A stretch of 18,254 nucleotides of DNA, taken from NCBI GenBank assembly GCA_030619405.1, contig JAUXBK010000021.1:1-18254 (forward strand). The letters are read 5' to 3'. Below are positions 1 through 7,266 of the stretch, one piece after another. Made by a program: the position numbers and the translations under genes. The notes under the pieces were generated by a model, which ran no database searches, had not been told where the DNA came from, and saw nothing but the letters and a program-made list of their open reading frames with translations. Position 1 is the first letter of the stretch. The number at the start of each line of letters is the position of its first letter. This DNA comes from Sedimenticola sp. (GTDB lineage Bacteria; Pseudomonadota; Gammaproteobacteria; Chromatiales; Chromatiaceae).

Positions 1-150
1 CGGGTATTTTGGTTGTCTGGAGTGCTACACAGCGTCCAATTATCGTCGAAATACCTCAGTCTAAACCAAGAATCAATGACTTATAACCCCATGATGTCGT
101 CATGGTGTTGAGGTCTGTACATACGAAGAGTTCTTGTTTTCAACTGTTTC

Positions 151-177
151 TTCGTGGTCTTCGTGCGCTTCGTGGTG
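151..177. repeat. Three tandem 9-base words, TTCGTGNNN
   Basis: Three consecutive 9-mers read TTCGTGGTC, TTCGTGCGC and TTCGTGGTG, followed by AAA. Short runs of this flavour (repeated TTCGTG before GAAA) recur between genes in many bacterial genomes in my recollection. Their function is not known to me. It lies about 220 bases before ilvI and is not part of a coding frame I can support. Confidence 0.5.
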
Positions 178-244
178 AAAACCTTAGATTGAATGTCGGT
201 ACTATGTTGTCACGCTGAGAATCGCTGACTTTTTACGTTGAATC

Positions 245-273
245 TTGACCTGCATCCGCAATATCAGTAAGTT
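245..273 (+). promoter_or_regulatory. Candidate sigma-70 promoter for ilvI-ilvH
   Basis: TTGACC (245-250) matches the -35 consensus at five of six positions. It is followed after 17 bases by TAAGTT (268-273), a poor -10 box matching three of six. Transcription would start near 280, leaving a leader of about 115 bases. Spacing and position fit, but the weak -10 makes this a candidate only; an alternative -35 (TTGAAT, 238-243) overlaps it. Confidence 0.3.
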
Positions 274-396
274 GCACTGTTTGCTGATCTATGTGTCAGG
301 GCTGGTTTCCCTTAGCCTGACTAAAACGTAGAACGAACGTTCATCCTGGATCACTGACGTCGGTGGTTTGCATCTGGCGCGTGGGAGGTCATTGTC

Positions 397-2115
397 GTGG
401 AATTGAGTGGTGCCGAGATAGTCATTCAGTGTCTGAAGGACGAAGGCGTCGAACATGTGTTCGGTTACCCTGGCGGGGCCGTGCTGCATATCTATGATGC
501 AATATTCCAACAGGATGACGTAAAGCACATCCTGGTACGCCATGAGCAGGGCGCTACCCACGCCGCGGATGGCTACGCACGTTCTACCGGCAAACCTGGG
601 GTGGCGCTGGTTACTTCTGGTCCGGGGGCCACCAACGCCGTTACCGGCATCGCCACCGCCTATATGGACTCCATCCCGATGGTGGTTCTGACCGGCCAGG
701 TCCCTTCCCCCTTCATCGGCAGTGACGCCTTTCAGGAGGTGGACACGGTGGGCATCACCCGTCCCTGTGTCAAACACAACTTCCTGATCAAGGATGTCAG
801 GGACATCGCGGAGACCTTCCGCAAGGCGTTTTATATCGCCACCTCCGGGCGGCCCGGGCCAGTGGTGATCGATATTCCGAAGGATATTGTGGATCCAAAT
901 ATCAAGATTCCCTACGAATACCCGAAAAAGGTCAGGCTGCGTTCCTACAACCCGGTGACCCGGGGGCATCTGGGTCAGATCAAGCGGGCGGTCAATCTGA
1001 TGCTCGGTGCCCGGCGCCCGGTTTTCTATACCGGTGGCGGGGTGGTCCTCGACAATGCGGACAATCAGCTCACAGAGCTGGTGCAGACGCTCGGTTTTCC
1101 CATCACCAGTACCCTGATGGGGCTGGGGGCCTACCCGGGCAGTGACAAGCAGTTCCTGGGCATGCTCGGCATGCACGGCACCTACGAGGCGAACATGGCG
1201 ATGCACGAGACCGATGTGCTGATCGCCATCGGCGCCCGGTTCGACGACCGGGTGACGGGGCAGATCGCCCAGTTCTGCCCCAATGCCAAGATCATCCACG
1301 TCGATATCGACCCCTCCTCCATCTCCAAGAACGTGCGGGTGGACATCCCCATCGTCGGACCGGTGAAGGCGGTACTGAAAGACATGCTGAAGGTGCTTGG
1401 GGAACACAAGAAGCGGCCCGATGAGGAGGCACTGAAGCAGTGGTGGGCCCAGATCAATCGCTGGCGCGGTACCCAGTGCCTCAAATACGACGAAAAGAGC
1501 AGCAAAATCAAACCCCAGTTTGCGGTAGAGACCCTGCACCGGGTGACCCGGGGCGATGCCTTCGTCGCCTCTGACGTGGGTCAGCACCAGATGTTCGCAG
1601 CCCAGTTCTACAGCTTCGACAAGCCCCGCCGCTGGATCAACTCCGGCGGCCTGGGGACCATGGGCTTCGGTCTGCCGGCGGCCATCGGGGTCCAGATGGC
1701 ACATCCGGGTGCGGAGGTGGCAGTGGTGACCGGTGAGGCCAGTATTCAGATGTGCATCCAGGAGCTGGCCACCTGCAAGCAGCACGACCTGCCGATCAAG
1801 ATCATGCTGCTCAACAACGGCTATATGGGCATGGTTCGTCAGTGGCAGGAGTTCTTCTACGACGGCCGCTATGCGCATTCCTATGTGGAGGCACTGCCCG
1901 ATTTCGTCAAGCTGGCAGAGAGCTATGGCCATGTCGGCATGAAGATCGAGCGGCCGGAAGATCTGGAGGCGGCGATGAAAGAGGCCTTCTCCCTGAAAGA
2001 CCGACTGGTATTCATGGATGTGATTATCGACCCGGCGGAAAACGTCTACCCGATGATCGAGGCCGGTAAGGGCCATCATGAGATGTATCTGCCCCCGGAG
2101 AGCGAGCTGGTATGA
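397..2115 (+). CDS. ilvI: Acetolactate synthase (AHAS), large catalytic subunit
   Basis: Thiamine-diphosphate enzyme that condenses pyruvate with pyruvate (valine/leucine branch) or with 2-ketobutyrate (isoleucine branch); cytoplasmic, working with the small subunit encoded next. The 572 residues match the usual family length. The N-terminal PYR domain has the conserved FGYPGGA block (22-28) and the catalytic glutamate E50 in RHEQGA. The C-terminal PP domain carries the cofactor motif as GEA (446-448) instead of the textbook GDG, with the downstream NN at 473-474 correctly spaced. The GTG start at 397 is chosen because it begins the canonical MELSGAE-type N-terminus and has GGGAGG at 383-388, 8 bases upstream. 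Its stop overlaps the ilvH start by four bases, so the subunits are translationally coupled. It could equally be named ilvB; assignment to the AHAS family is very secure. Confidence 0.96.
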   Translation: MELSGAEIVIQCLKDEGVEHVFGYPGGAVLHIYDAIFQQDDVKHILVRHEQGATHAADGYARSTGKPGVALVTSGPGATNAVTGIATAYMDSIPMVVLTGQVPSPFIGSDAFQEVDTVGITRPCVKHNFLIKDVRDIAETFRKAFYIATSGRPGPVVIDIPKDIVDPNIKIPYEYPKKVRLRSYNPVTRGHLGQIKRAVNLMLGARRPVFYTGGGVVLDNADNQLTELVQTLGFPITSTLMGLGAYPGSDKQFLGMLGMHGTYEANMAMHETDVLIAIGARFDDRVTGQIAQFCPNAKIIHVDIDPSSISKNVRVDIPIVGPVKAVLKDMLKVLGEHKKRPDEEALKQWWAQINRWRGTQCLKYDEKSSKIKPQFAVETLHRVTRGDAFVASDVGQHQMFAAQFYSFDKPRRWINSGGLGTMGFGLPAAIGVQMAHPGAEVAVVTGEASIQMCIQELATCKQHDLPIKIMLLNNGYMGMVRQWQEFFYDGRYAHSYVEALPDFVKLAESYGHVGMKIERPEDLEAAMKEAFSLKDRLVFMDVIIDPAENVYPMIEAGKGHHEMYLPPESELV

Positions 2116-2603
2116 GACACGTTATTTCAATCCTGATGGAGAACGAGGCCGGGGCACTCTCCCGGGTGGCGGGTCTGTTCTCTGCCCGTGGCTACAACAT
2201 CGAGTCCCTGACGGTGGCGCCCACCGAGGATGTCTCGCTCTCCCGCATGACCCTGGTGACCCGAGGTGACGAGTCGATCATCGAACAGATCACCAAGCAG
2301 CTGAACAAGCTGATCGAGGTGGTGAAGCTGGTGGATCTCTCCGAGGGTTCACATATCGAGCGGGAGATGATGCTGATCAAAGTGAAGGCGGAACGCGTCC
2401 ACCGGGAAGAGGTGATGCGCCTGACGGAGATATTTCGTGGCACCGTTATCGATGTGACTGACACCAGCTTCATCATTGAGATGACCGGCAAGAGCAGCAA
2501 ACTGGATGCCTTCGTCCAGGCGGTACACGAAGAGCTGGTGGTGGAAGTGGTTCGGACCGGGCCGTCGGGGATTGCGCGGGGAGCGAAGGGGCTTACGCTT
2601 TAG
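2112..2603 (+). CDS. ilvH: Acetolactate synthase, small regulatory subunit
   Basis: Regulatory subunit that activates the large subunit and confers feedback inhibition by valine. The 163 residues are normal for the IlvH type. Residues 2 to about 75 form an ACT domain (RHVISILMENEAGALSRV followed by YNIESLTVAP) and the C-terminal half, about 80-160, is the small-subunit C domain. N11, G14, N29 and A36, positions where E. coli IlvH mutations give valine resistance, are all conserved, so I infer a valine-sensitive enzyme. The ATG lies inside the ilvI end (ATGA), which fixes the start. About 120 bases containing two repeat elements separate it from ilvC. Confidence 0.96.
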   Translation: MRHVISILMENEAGALSRVAGLFSARGYNIESLTVAPTEDVSLSRMTLVTRGDESIIEQITKQLNKLIEVVKLVDLSEGSHIEREMMLIKVKAERVHREEVMRLTEIFRGTVIDVTDTSFIIEMTGKSSKLDAFVQAVHEELVVEVVRTGPSGIARGAKGLTL

Positions 2604-2639
2604 ACAGAGGACAGAGTAGGGTTGCGACATGCCCTCCTG

Positions 2640-2662
2640 GTTCCCACGCTCCGCGTGGGAAC
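2640..2662. repeat. REP-like hairpin, copy 1 (before ilvC)
   Basis: Perfect 10-bp stem GTTCCCACGC / GCGTGGGAAC with a TCC loop. The same palindrome recurs at 3762-3786 in opposite orientation, judged from the flanking CTC/GAG bases, so the pair brackets ilvC. Palindromes of this sequence are dispersed intergenic repeats in many proteobacteria as I recall. There is no T-run after it, so it is not a classical terminator, although the hairpin could affect mRNA stability between ilvH and ilvC. Confidence 0.8.
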
Positions 2663-2669
2663 GAGGGAT

Positions 2670-2690
2670 TCTGACTTCTGACTCCTGGCT
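2670..2690. repeat. Tandem 7-base words between ilvH and ilvC
   Basis: Three consecutive heptamers, TCTGACT, TCTGACT and CCTGGCT, followed by TCT. This is a short degenerate tandem run just after the REP-like hairpin, about 35 bases before the ilvC start. No function can be read from it. Confidence 0.5.
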
Positions 2691-2724
2691 TCTATCTAAC
2701 TTTCGATAAATCTGGGGAAACGCC

Positions 2725-3747
2725 ATGACAATGAACATCTATTACGATAAAGACGCCGACCTTTCCCTGATCCAGGGACGCAAGGTGACCATCATCGGTT
2801 ATGGCTCCCAGGGCCACGCCCACGCCAACAACCTGAAGGATTCCGGTGTCGCCGTCACCGTTGGCCTGCGCCCGGGCTCCGCCTCCGCCGTCAAGGCCGA
2901 GAACGCCGGCCTGGCCGTCAAGCCCATTTCGGAGGCGGTCGCAGAAGCAGACGTGGTCATGGTGCTGGCCCCGGACGAGCACCAGGCGGCGCTCTATCGG
3001 GATGAGATCGCCCCCAATATCAAGCAGGGTGCAGCCCTGGCCTTTGCCCACGGTTTCAATATCCACTTCGAGCAGATCGTTCCCCGGGAAGACCTGGATG
3101 TGATCATGATCGCCCCCAAGGGCCCGGGCCATCTGGTCCGTTCCACCTACACCCAGGGTGGGGGTGTGCCCAGCCTGATCGCCGTCTACCAGGACGCCTG
3201 CGGTCAGGCCAGGGATATCGCCCTCGCCTATGCCTCGGCCAACGGAGGCGGCCGTGCCGGCGTGATCGAGACCAGCTTCAAGGAGGAGACCGAAACCGAT
3301 CTGTTCGGTGAGCAGACGGTGTTGTGTGGTGGCACCACGGCGCTGGTCCAGGCCGGGTTCGAGACCCTGGTGGAGGCGGGTTATGCACCGGAGATGGCCT
3401 ACTTCGAGTGCCTGCACGAACTCAAGCTGATCGTCGACCTGATGTATGAGGGTGGCATTGCCAATATGCGCTACTCCATTTCGAACACCGCCGAGTACGG
3501 TGATCTCACCCGTGGTTCCCGGATCATCACCGAGGAGACCAAGGCGGAGATGGGCCGGATCCTGAAGGAGATCCAGAACGGTGAGTTCGCCCGAGAGTTC
3601 ATTCTGGAGAACCAGGCCGGCCAGGCCACGTTGAAGGCCAAGCGACGGATTGGTCGTGAGCACCAGATCGAGGAGGTGGGGGCCAGGCTGCGTGACATGA
3701 TGCCCTGGATAGCGGCCAACAAGATCGTCGACATGAGCAAGAACTGA
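2725..3747 (+). CDS. ilvC: Ketol-acid reductoisomerase (class I)
   Basis: Converts acetolactate or acetohydroxybutyrate to the dihydroxy acids by Mg-dependent alkyl migration and NADPH reduction; second step of the shared valine/isoleucine pathway. The 340 residues fit the short class I enzyme. The Rossmann motif GYGSQG is at 25-30. The cofactor loop keeps R49, S52 and S54, which fits NADPH preference. Metal ligands are D192, E196, E228 and E232. These sit two residues higher than the usual class I numbering, so homologues may begin at the second ATG (2731). I kept 2725 because GGGG (2714-2717) is 7 bases from it and 13 from 2731. It is bracketed by inverted REP-like hairpins. No ilvY-type regulator is seen nearby. 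Confidence 0.96.
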   Translation: MTMNIYYDKDADLSLIQGRKVTIIGYGSQGHAHANNLKDSGVAVTVGLRPGSASAVKAENAGLAVKPISEAVAEADVVMVLAPDEHQAALYRDEIAPNIKQGAALAFAHGFNIHFEQIVPREDLDVIMIAPKGPGHLVRSTYTQGGGVPSLIAVYQDACGQARDIALAYASANGGGRAGVIETSFKEETETDLFGEQTVLCGGTTALVQAGFETLVEAGYAPEMAYFECLHELKLIVDLMYEGGIANMRYSISNTAEYGDLTRGSRIITEETKAEMGRILKEIQNGEFAREFILENQAGQATLKAKRRIGREHQIEEVGARLRDMMPWIAANKIVDMSKN

Positions 3748-3761
3748 TCCGCAGCCTCTCT

Positions 3762-3786
3762 CGTTCCCACGCTCCGCGTGGGAACG
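3762..3786. repeat. REP-like hairpin, copy 2 (after ilvC)
   Basis: Perfect 11-bp stem CGTTCCCACGC / GCGTGGGAACG with a TCC loop, 15 bases after the ilvC stop. It is the same family as the hairpin at 2640-2662 and is inverted relative to it. It is followed by a GC-rich stretch rather than T residues, so any terminator role would be Rho-dependent or absent. Confidence 0.8.
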
Positions 3787-3873
3787 CCTTCCGCGGCGCT
3801 CCTGCGACGTCTGGTACCAGGCACACCCTGCCCGCAATGGGTGCCGGATTTCAAGAGCTATCAGGATTTGGTT

Positions 3874-3903
3874 TTGGAGTGAATCAGACCGATCATCTAT
3901 AAT
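3874..3903 (+). promoter_or_regulatory. Sigma-70 promoter for pssA
   Basis: A perfect TATAAT (3898-3903) lies 18 bases after TTGGAG (3874-3879). Transcription would start near 3910, giving a leader of about 26 bases before the pssA ATG. The match suggests that pssA, probably with leuA 19 bases after it, can be transcribed independently of ilvIHC. Confidence 0.6.
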
Positions 3904-3935
3904 CCAGAATCCACCCTCCAACAGCCGAAACGGAC

Positions 3936-4697
3936 ATGCCCGAAACAAACCAGAGACCGAGGCGCGGCCGAGGTATTTACCTGTTGCCCAACCTGTTCAC
4001 CACGGCGGCCCTGTTCAGCGGCTTCTATGCAGTGCTGGCAGCGATGAGCGGCAAATTCGAACAGGCGGCGCTGGCGATCTTCGTCGCCATGATCCTGGAT
4101 GGACTGGACGGCAGGGTGGCGCGGCTCACCAACACCCAGACCGCCTTCGGCGCCGAGTATGACAGCCTGTCGGATATGGTGGCCTTCGGTCTGGCGCCCT
4201 CCCTGGTGATCTACGAATGGGCGTTGCTGGACCTCGGTAAGGCAGGCTGGATGGTGGCCTTCATCTACACCGCGGGAGCGGCACTGCGACTGGCCCGTTT
4301 CAACACCCAGCTGGGCAGCACCGACAAACGCTACTTTCAGGGTCTGCCGAGCCCGTCCGCGGCCGCCATCGTTGCTGGCAGCGTCTGGGTCGGTGAGGAG
4401 TACGGGGTGGCGGGTGGAGATGTTTCGATCCCGGCCGCCCTGCTGACCGGTCTGGTCGGACTGCTGATGGTCAGTAACGTGCGCTACAACAGCTTCAAGG
4501 AGCTGGATTTTCGAGGCAAGGTCCCGTTCGTCTCCATCGTGGCGATCATGCTGGTGTTTGCCATCATTATTCTGCAGCCGCCGCTGGTGCTGTTCGTAAT
4601 CTTTTTCGCCTATGCGGTATCCGGGCCGGTACTCACCCTGTTTCAACTGCACCGTCACCGGGCAGAGCGCCGCAAGCAGGTTTCGTCGGATGATTAA
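3936..4697 (+). CDS. pssA: CDP-diacylglycerol--serine O-phosphatidyltransferase
   Basis: Integral membrane enzyme that makes phosphatidylserine, precursor of phosphatidylethanolamine, from CDP-diacylglycerol and serine. The CDP-alcohol phosphatidyltransferase signature is complete: D55, D58, G59, A62, R63, G72, D76 and D80. Several hydrophobic helices follow (for example about 92-115 and 190-240) and the C-terminus is basic (HRHRAERRKQ). An N-terminal basic stretch precedes the first helix. At 253 residues it fits the multi-spanning type II PssA of proteobacteria and is unlike the peripheral E. coli enzyme. There is no clear Shine-Dalgarno before the ATG at 3936, which I chose because it follows the promoter directly and gives the expected N-terminus. 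Another CDP-alcohol transferase (such as PgsA) is less likely given the LLPNLFT opening and the neighbourhood with ilvC and leuA. Confidence 0.92.
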   Translation: MPETNQRPRRGRGIYLLPNLFTTAALFSGFYAVLAAMSGKFEQAALAIFVAMILDGLDGRVARLTNTQTAFGAEYDSLSDMVAFGLAPSLVIYEWALLDLGKAGWMVAFIYTAGAALRLARFNTQLGSTDKRYFQGLPSPSAAAIVAGSVWVGEEYGVAGGDVSIPAALLTGLVGLLMVSNVRYNSFKELDFRGKVPFVSIVAIMLVFAIIILQPPLVLFVIFFAYAVSGPVLTLFQLHRHRAERRKQVSSDD

Positions 4698-4716
4698 CCT
4701 TGGGGAGCCGTGAGAA

Positions 4717-6267
4717 ATGAGTGATCTGAACAAACTGATTATATTCGACACCACCCTCAGGGATGGTGAACAGAGCCCCGGCGCCTCCATGACACGGGAT
4801 GAGAAGATCCGCATCGCCAAGGCCCTGGAGAAGATGCGGGTAGATGTCATCGAGGCCGGCTTTCCGATCGCCAGCCCGGGCGATTTCGAGGCGGTGCAGG
4901 GGGTGGCCCGGACCATCAAGAATAGCACCGTTTGCGGGCTGGCGCGGGCATTGGAAAAGGATATCGACCGCGCAGGCGAAGCGCTGAAGGAAGCCAGCTC
5001 CGGGCGCATCCACACCTTCATCGCTACCTCCCCCATCCACATGGAGCAGAAGCTTCGAATGACGCCGGATCAGGTGGTGGAGCAGGCGGTCTCGGCGGTC
5101 AAGCGGGCCCGGCGTTTTACCGACGACGTGGAGTTCTCCGCCGAGGATGCCGGGCGCTCGGATATCGATTTTCTGTGTCGTATCTTCGAACAGGTGATCG
5201 AGGCGGGCGCCACTACCATCAACGTGCCGGATACCGTCGGCTATAACCTGCCGGGACAGTTCGGCAACACCATCCGTCTCCTCATGGAGCGGATACCCAA
5301 CGCGGACCGGGCCATCTTTTCAGTGCACTGCCACAATGACCTGGGGCTGGCAGTCGCCAACTCGCTGGCGGCCGTGGCCAACGGGGCACGGCAGGTGGAG
5401 TGCACCATCAATGGCCTGGGGGAGCGGGCCGGCAACGCCGCCCTGGAAGAGATCGTGATGGCGGTTCGCACCCGGCGCGACCAGTTTCAGTGCGATACCG
5501 GGCTGGACACCACCCAGATCGTCCACTGCTCCCGCATGGTGTCAGGCATTACCGGGTTTCCGGTGCAGCCCAACAAGGCGATCGTGGGGGCCAACGCCTT
5601 CGCCCACGAGGCCGGCATCCACCAGGATGGGGTGCTCAAGAGTCGTGAGACCTACGAGATCATGCGCGCCGAGGATGTGGGCTGGTCTCGCAACCGGATG
5701 GTGCTCGGGAAACACTCGGGGCGTAACGCCTTCCGGGTGCGACTCCAGGAGTTGGGGATGCAGTTCGAGAGTGAAGAGGAGCTGAACGATGCCTTCCGCC
5801 GGTTCAAGGAGCTGGCAGACAAGAAGCACGAGATCTTCGACGACGATCTGCAGGCACTGGTGAACGATGCCGGCTTCAGCGCCGAGAACGAACGGATCAA
5901 GCTGGTCTCCCTGCGGGTCTGTTCCGAGACCGGTGAGACCCCCGAGGCCACCGTGGTGCTGACTCTGGATGGCAGCGAGCAGGCGGACACGGCGACCGGT
6001 GGTGGGCCGGTGGACGCGACTTTCCGGGCGATCGAGTCTATCGTGCAGACCGGCTCCCGGTTGGAGCTCTACTCGGTCAATGCTATCACCAGCGGTACCG
6101 ATGCCCAGGGCGAGGTGACCGTGCGGGTGCAGAAGGGTGGCCGCATCGTCAATGGCCAGGGCGCCGACACCGACATCGTGATCGCCTCCGCCAAGGCCTA
6201 TGTCAACGCCTTTAACAAACTGCTGCAGAAGGAGGAACGGGAGCACCCGCAGCAACCCAGTGTCTAA
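4717..6267 (+). CDS. leuA: 2-isopropylmalate synthase
   Basis: Condenses acetyl-CoA with 2-ketoisovalerate, the committed step of leucine synthesis. The 516 residues are full length. The TIM-barrel catalytic domain opens with DTTLRDGEQSPG (11-22; R15 and D16 in the active site). It carries the metal-binding HCHNDLG block with H204, H206, N207 and D208, and NGLGERAGNA follows shortly after. After a helical linker, residues from about 390 to the end form the LeuA C-terminal regulatory domain that binds leucine, so feedback inhibition is expected. GGGGAG (4702-4707) supports the ATG at 4717. It lies 19 bases after pssA and is probably co-transcribed with it. Homocitrate or citramalate synthase are alternatives in this superfamily, but the length and ilv context favour LeuA. 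Confidence 0.96.
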   Translation: MSDLNKLIIFDTTLRDGEQSPGASMTRDEKIRIAKALEKMRVDVIEAGFPIASPGDFEAVQGVARTIKNSTVCGLARALEKDIDRAGEALKEASSGRIHTFIATSPIHMEQKLRMTPDQVVEQAVSAVKRARRFTDDVEFSAEDAGRSDIDFLCRIFEQVIEAGATTINVPDTVGYNLPGQFGNTIRLLMERIPNADRAIFSVHCHNDLGLAVANSLAAVANGARQVECTINGLGERAGNAALEEIVMAVRTRRDQFQCDTGLDTTQIVHCSRMVSGITGFPVQPNKAIVGANAFAHEAGIHQDGVLKSRETYEIMRAEDVGWSRNRMVLGKHSGRNAFRVRLQELGMQFESEEELNDAFRRFKELADKKHEIFDDDLQALVNDAGFSAENERIKLVSLRVCSETGETPEATVVLTLDGSEQADTATGGGPVDATFRAIESIVQTGSRLELYSVNAITSGTDAQGEVTVRVQKGGRIVNGQGADTDIVIASAKAYVNAFNKLLQKEEREHPQQPSV

Positions 6268-6289
6268 CCCGGCACCAGCTCTCCTTTTC

Positions 6290-6312
6290 AGGAGTGGCTT
6301 TAGCCGCGAATC
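6290..6312. repeat. REP-like hairpin after leuA
   Basis: An AGGAG word leads into the stem GTGGC / GCCGC (6294-6298 with 6303-6307, one G-U pair) with a TTTA loop. It resembles the dispersed GGAG-CGGCTTTAGCCGCGA repeat type of gammaproteobacteria. An overlapping weak hairpin, CTCC-TTTTCA-GGAG (6281-6294), followed by a short T tract might serve as the leuA terminator, but neither fold is strong. Confidence 0.45.
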
Positions 6313-6320
6313 ACACACCA

Positions 6321-6391
6321 GGGGTCGGAGTCAAACCGCGCAAGGTGCAGTGGTAATAGCGACAGGATCAGGGCGGTTTGACTCCGACCCC
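6321..6391. repeat. 19-bp perfect inverted repeat with 33-bp loop
   Basis: GGGGTCGGAGTCAAACCGC at 6321-6339 is repeated exactly in reverse complement at 6373-6391, with 33 bases between. The GGGGTC(G/A)GAGTCAAA type of end is one I associate with REP/RAYT-linked palindromic repeats; no transposase gene is present. The right arm contains the TTG at 6378 that would otherwise give udg an 18-residue longer N-terminus, so that longer start is unlikely. Confidence 0.75.
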
Positions 6392-6431
6392 GTCGACCCC
6401 GTCGATTCACGGCAACAGGGCCTGTGCGAGT

Positions 6432-7253
6432 ATGGATGAAAAGCTACGAAAACAGTATCTGGCGACGATGGGCATCCAGAACTGGGTTGCCCGGGAGGCT
6501 GAAGCTGTCGTGGAGCAGCAGCCAGAGAGCGTGGAGCCCCCGGTTGACAGCGCTGCTCCTCCCCCTGAACCGGAACCGCCGGCGCAGGTGGCCGCCGACG
6601 AGCCACCGCCCTGGCTGGAGGATGTTCCGCCGCCGACGCTGGACGACTGGGCGCCGGTGGAGGCCGAGCCGGAGCCGGCATTACCGGTCCGGGATGAGAT
6701 AGCCGGCCTGGACTGGGAGGCACTGGCGTACCGGGTGGCCCACTGCGAGGCGTGCGAGCTTCACAAGAGCCGTAAACAGACGGTCTTTGGCACGGGTGAC
6801 CGCTCCGCCGGGCTGATGGTGATCGGTGAGGCGCCGGGCGCGGACGAGGACCGGCAGGGTGAGCCCTTCGTGGGGCCGGCCGGGCAGTTGCTCGATGTCA
6901 TGCTGCAGGCCATTGGTTTGCAGCGGGAGCAGGTCTTCATCGCCAACATCCTCAAGTGTCGCCCTCCCGGGAACCGTGACCCAAGAACGGAGGAGGTGCT
7001 GCAGTGTGAACCTTTCCTGAAACGCCAGGTGGCGCTGGTCCGACCTCGGTTGATCCTGGCCCTCGGAGGGGTGGCGGCCCAGAACCTGTTGCACAGCCAG
7101 GAGCTGGTAGGGCGCATGCGTGGCAGAGAGTATCATCTGGACGATATTCCGGTCGTGGTCACCTATCACCCCGCCTACCTGCTGCGCTCCCCGCATCAGA
7201 AGGCCCGCGCCTGGCAGGACCTGCAGCGTGCAGTGAAGCTGCTGCGGGGATAG
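6432..7253 (+). CDS. Uracil-DNA glycosylase, family 4 type (iron-sulfur)
   Basis: Removes uracil from DNA to start base-excision repair. The catalytic domain has motif GEAPGADED from G132 and motif HPAYLL from H246. Four cysteines placed as in family 4 enzymes (C105, C108, C176, C192) suggest a 4Fe-4S cluster. The 273 residues are longer than the usual 190-230 because residues about 20-100 form a Pro/Glu-rich, low-complexity segment, probably disordered, after a short helical start (MDEKLRKQYLATMGIQNWV). I chose ATG 6432: the longer in-frame option begins with TTG inside an inverted repeat. The ribosome site is weak. The gene is flanked on both sides by palindromic repeats and lies upstream of rimI, a common gammaproteobacterial pairing. 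The older label for this family, SPO1 DNA polymerase-related protein, refers to the same proteins. Confidence 0.9.
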   Translation: MDEKLRKQYLATMGIQNWVAREAEAVVEQQPESVEPPVDSAAPPPEPEPPAQVAADEPPPWLEDVPPPTLDDWAPVEAEPEPALPVRDEIAGLDWEALAYRVAHCEACELHKSRKQTVFGTGDRSAGLMVIGEAPGADEDRQGEPFVGPAGQLLDVMLQAIGLQREQVFIANILKCRPPGNRDPRTEEVLQCEPFLKRQVALVRPRLILALGGVAAQNLLHSQELVGRMRGREYHLDDIPVVVTYHPAYLLRSPHQKARAWQDLQRAVKLLRG

Positions 7254-7266
7254 CCGGGCATGGGTC

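Larger units (their letters stand above)
1..396. other. Non-coding region upstream of ilvI
   Basis: I see no convincing gene here. The frame starting at base 3 is open from the window edge to a TAA at 84-86 and gives 27 unremarkable codons, so it could be the tail of an upstream gene but nothing identifies it. The stretch holds a run of three 9-base words (151-177), a candidate promoter (245-273) and a weak bulged hairpin at 296-320. I looked for an attenuation leader peptide rich in Leu, Ile or Val codons before ilvI and found none: the small frames starting at 194 and 291 have no such run. Confidence 0.6.

Noticed and set aside
3..86. Open frame from the window edge, 27 codons to TAA
   Set aside because: Plausible amino acid mix and could be the tail of an upstream gene, but too short and unrecognised to call.
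296..320. Hairpin in the ilvI leader as a possible attenuator
   Set aside because: Stem is short with a bulge, no T-run follows, and no leader peptide rich in branched-chain codons is present.
289..2079. 596-residue open frame on the minus strand across ilvI
   Set aside because: It is antisense to a clearly real gene; the composition (rich in H, D, G, L, V, with no recognisable domain) is what the reverse strand of GC-rich coding DNA gives.
2692..3948. 418-residue minus-strand frame across ilvC
   Set aside because: Antisense shadow of ilvC with no domain and no ribosome site.
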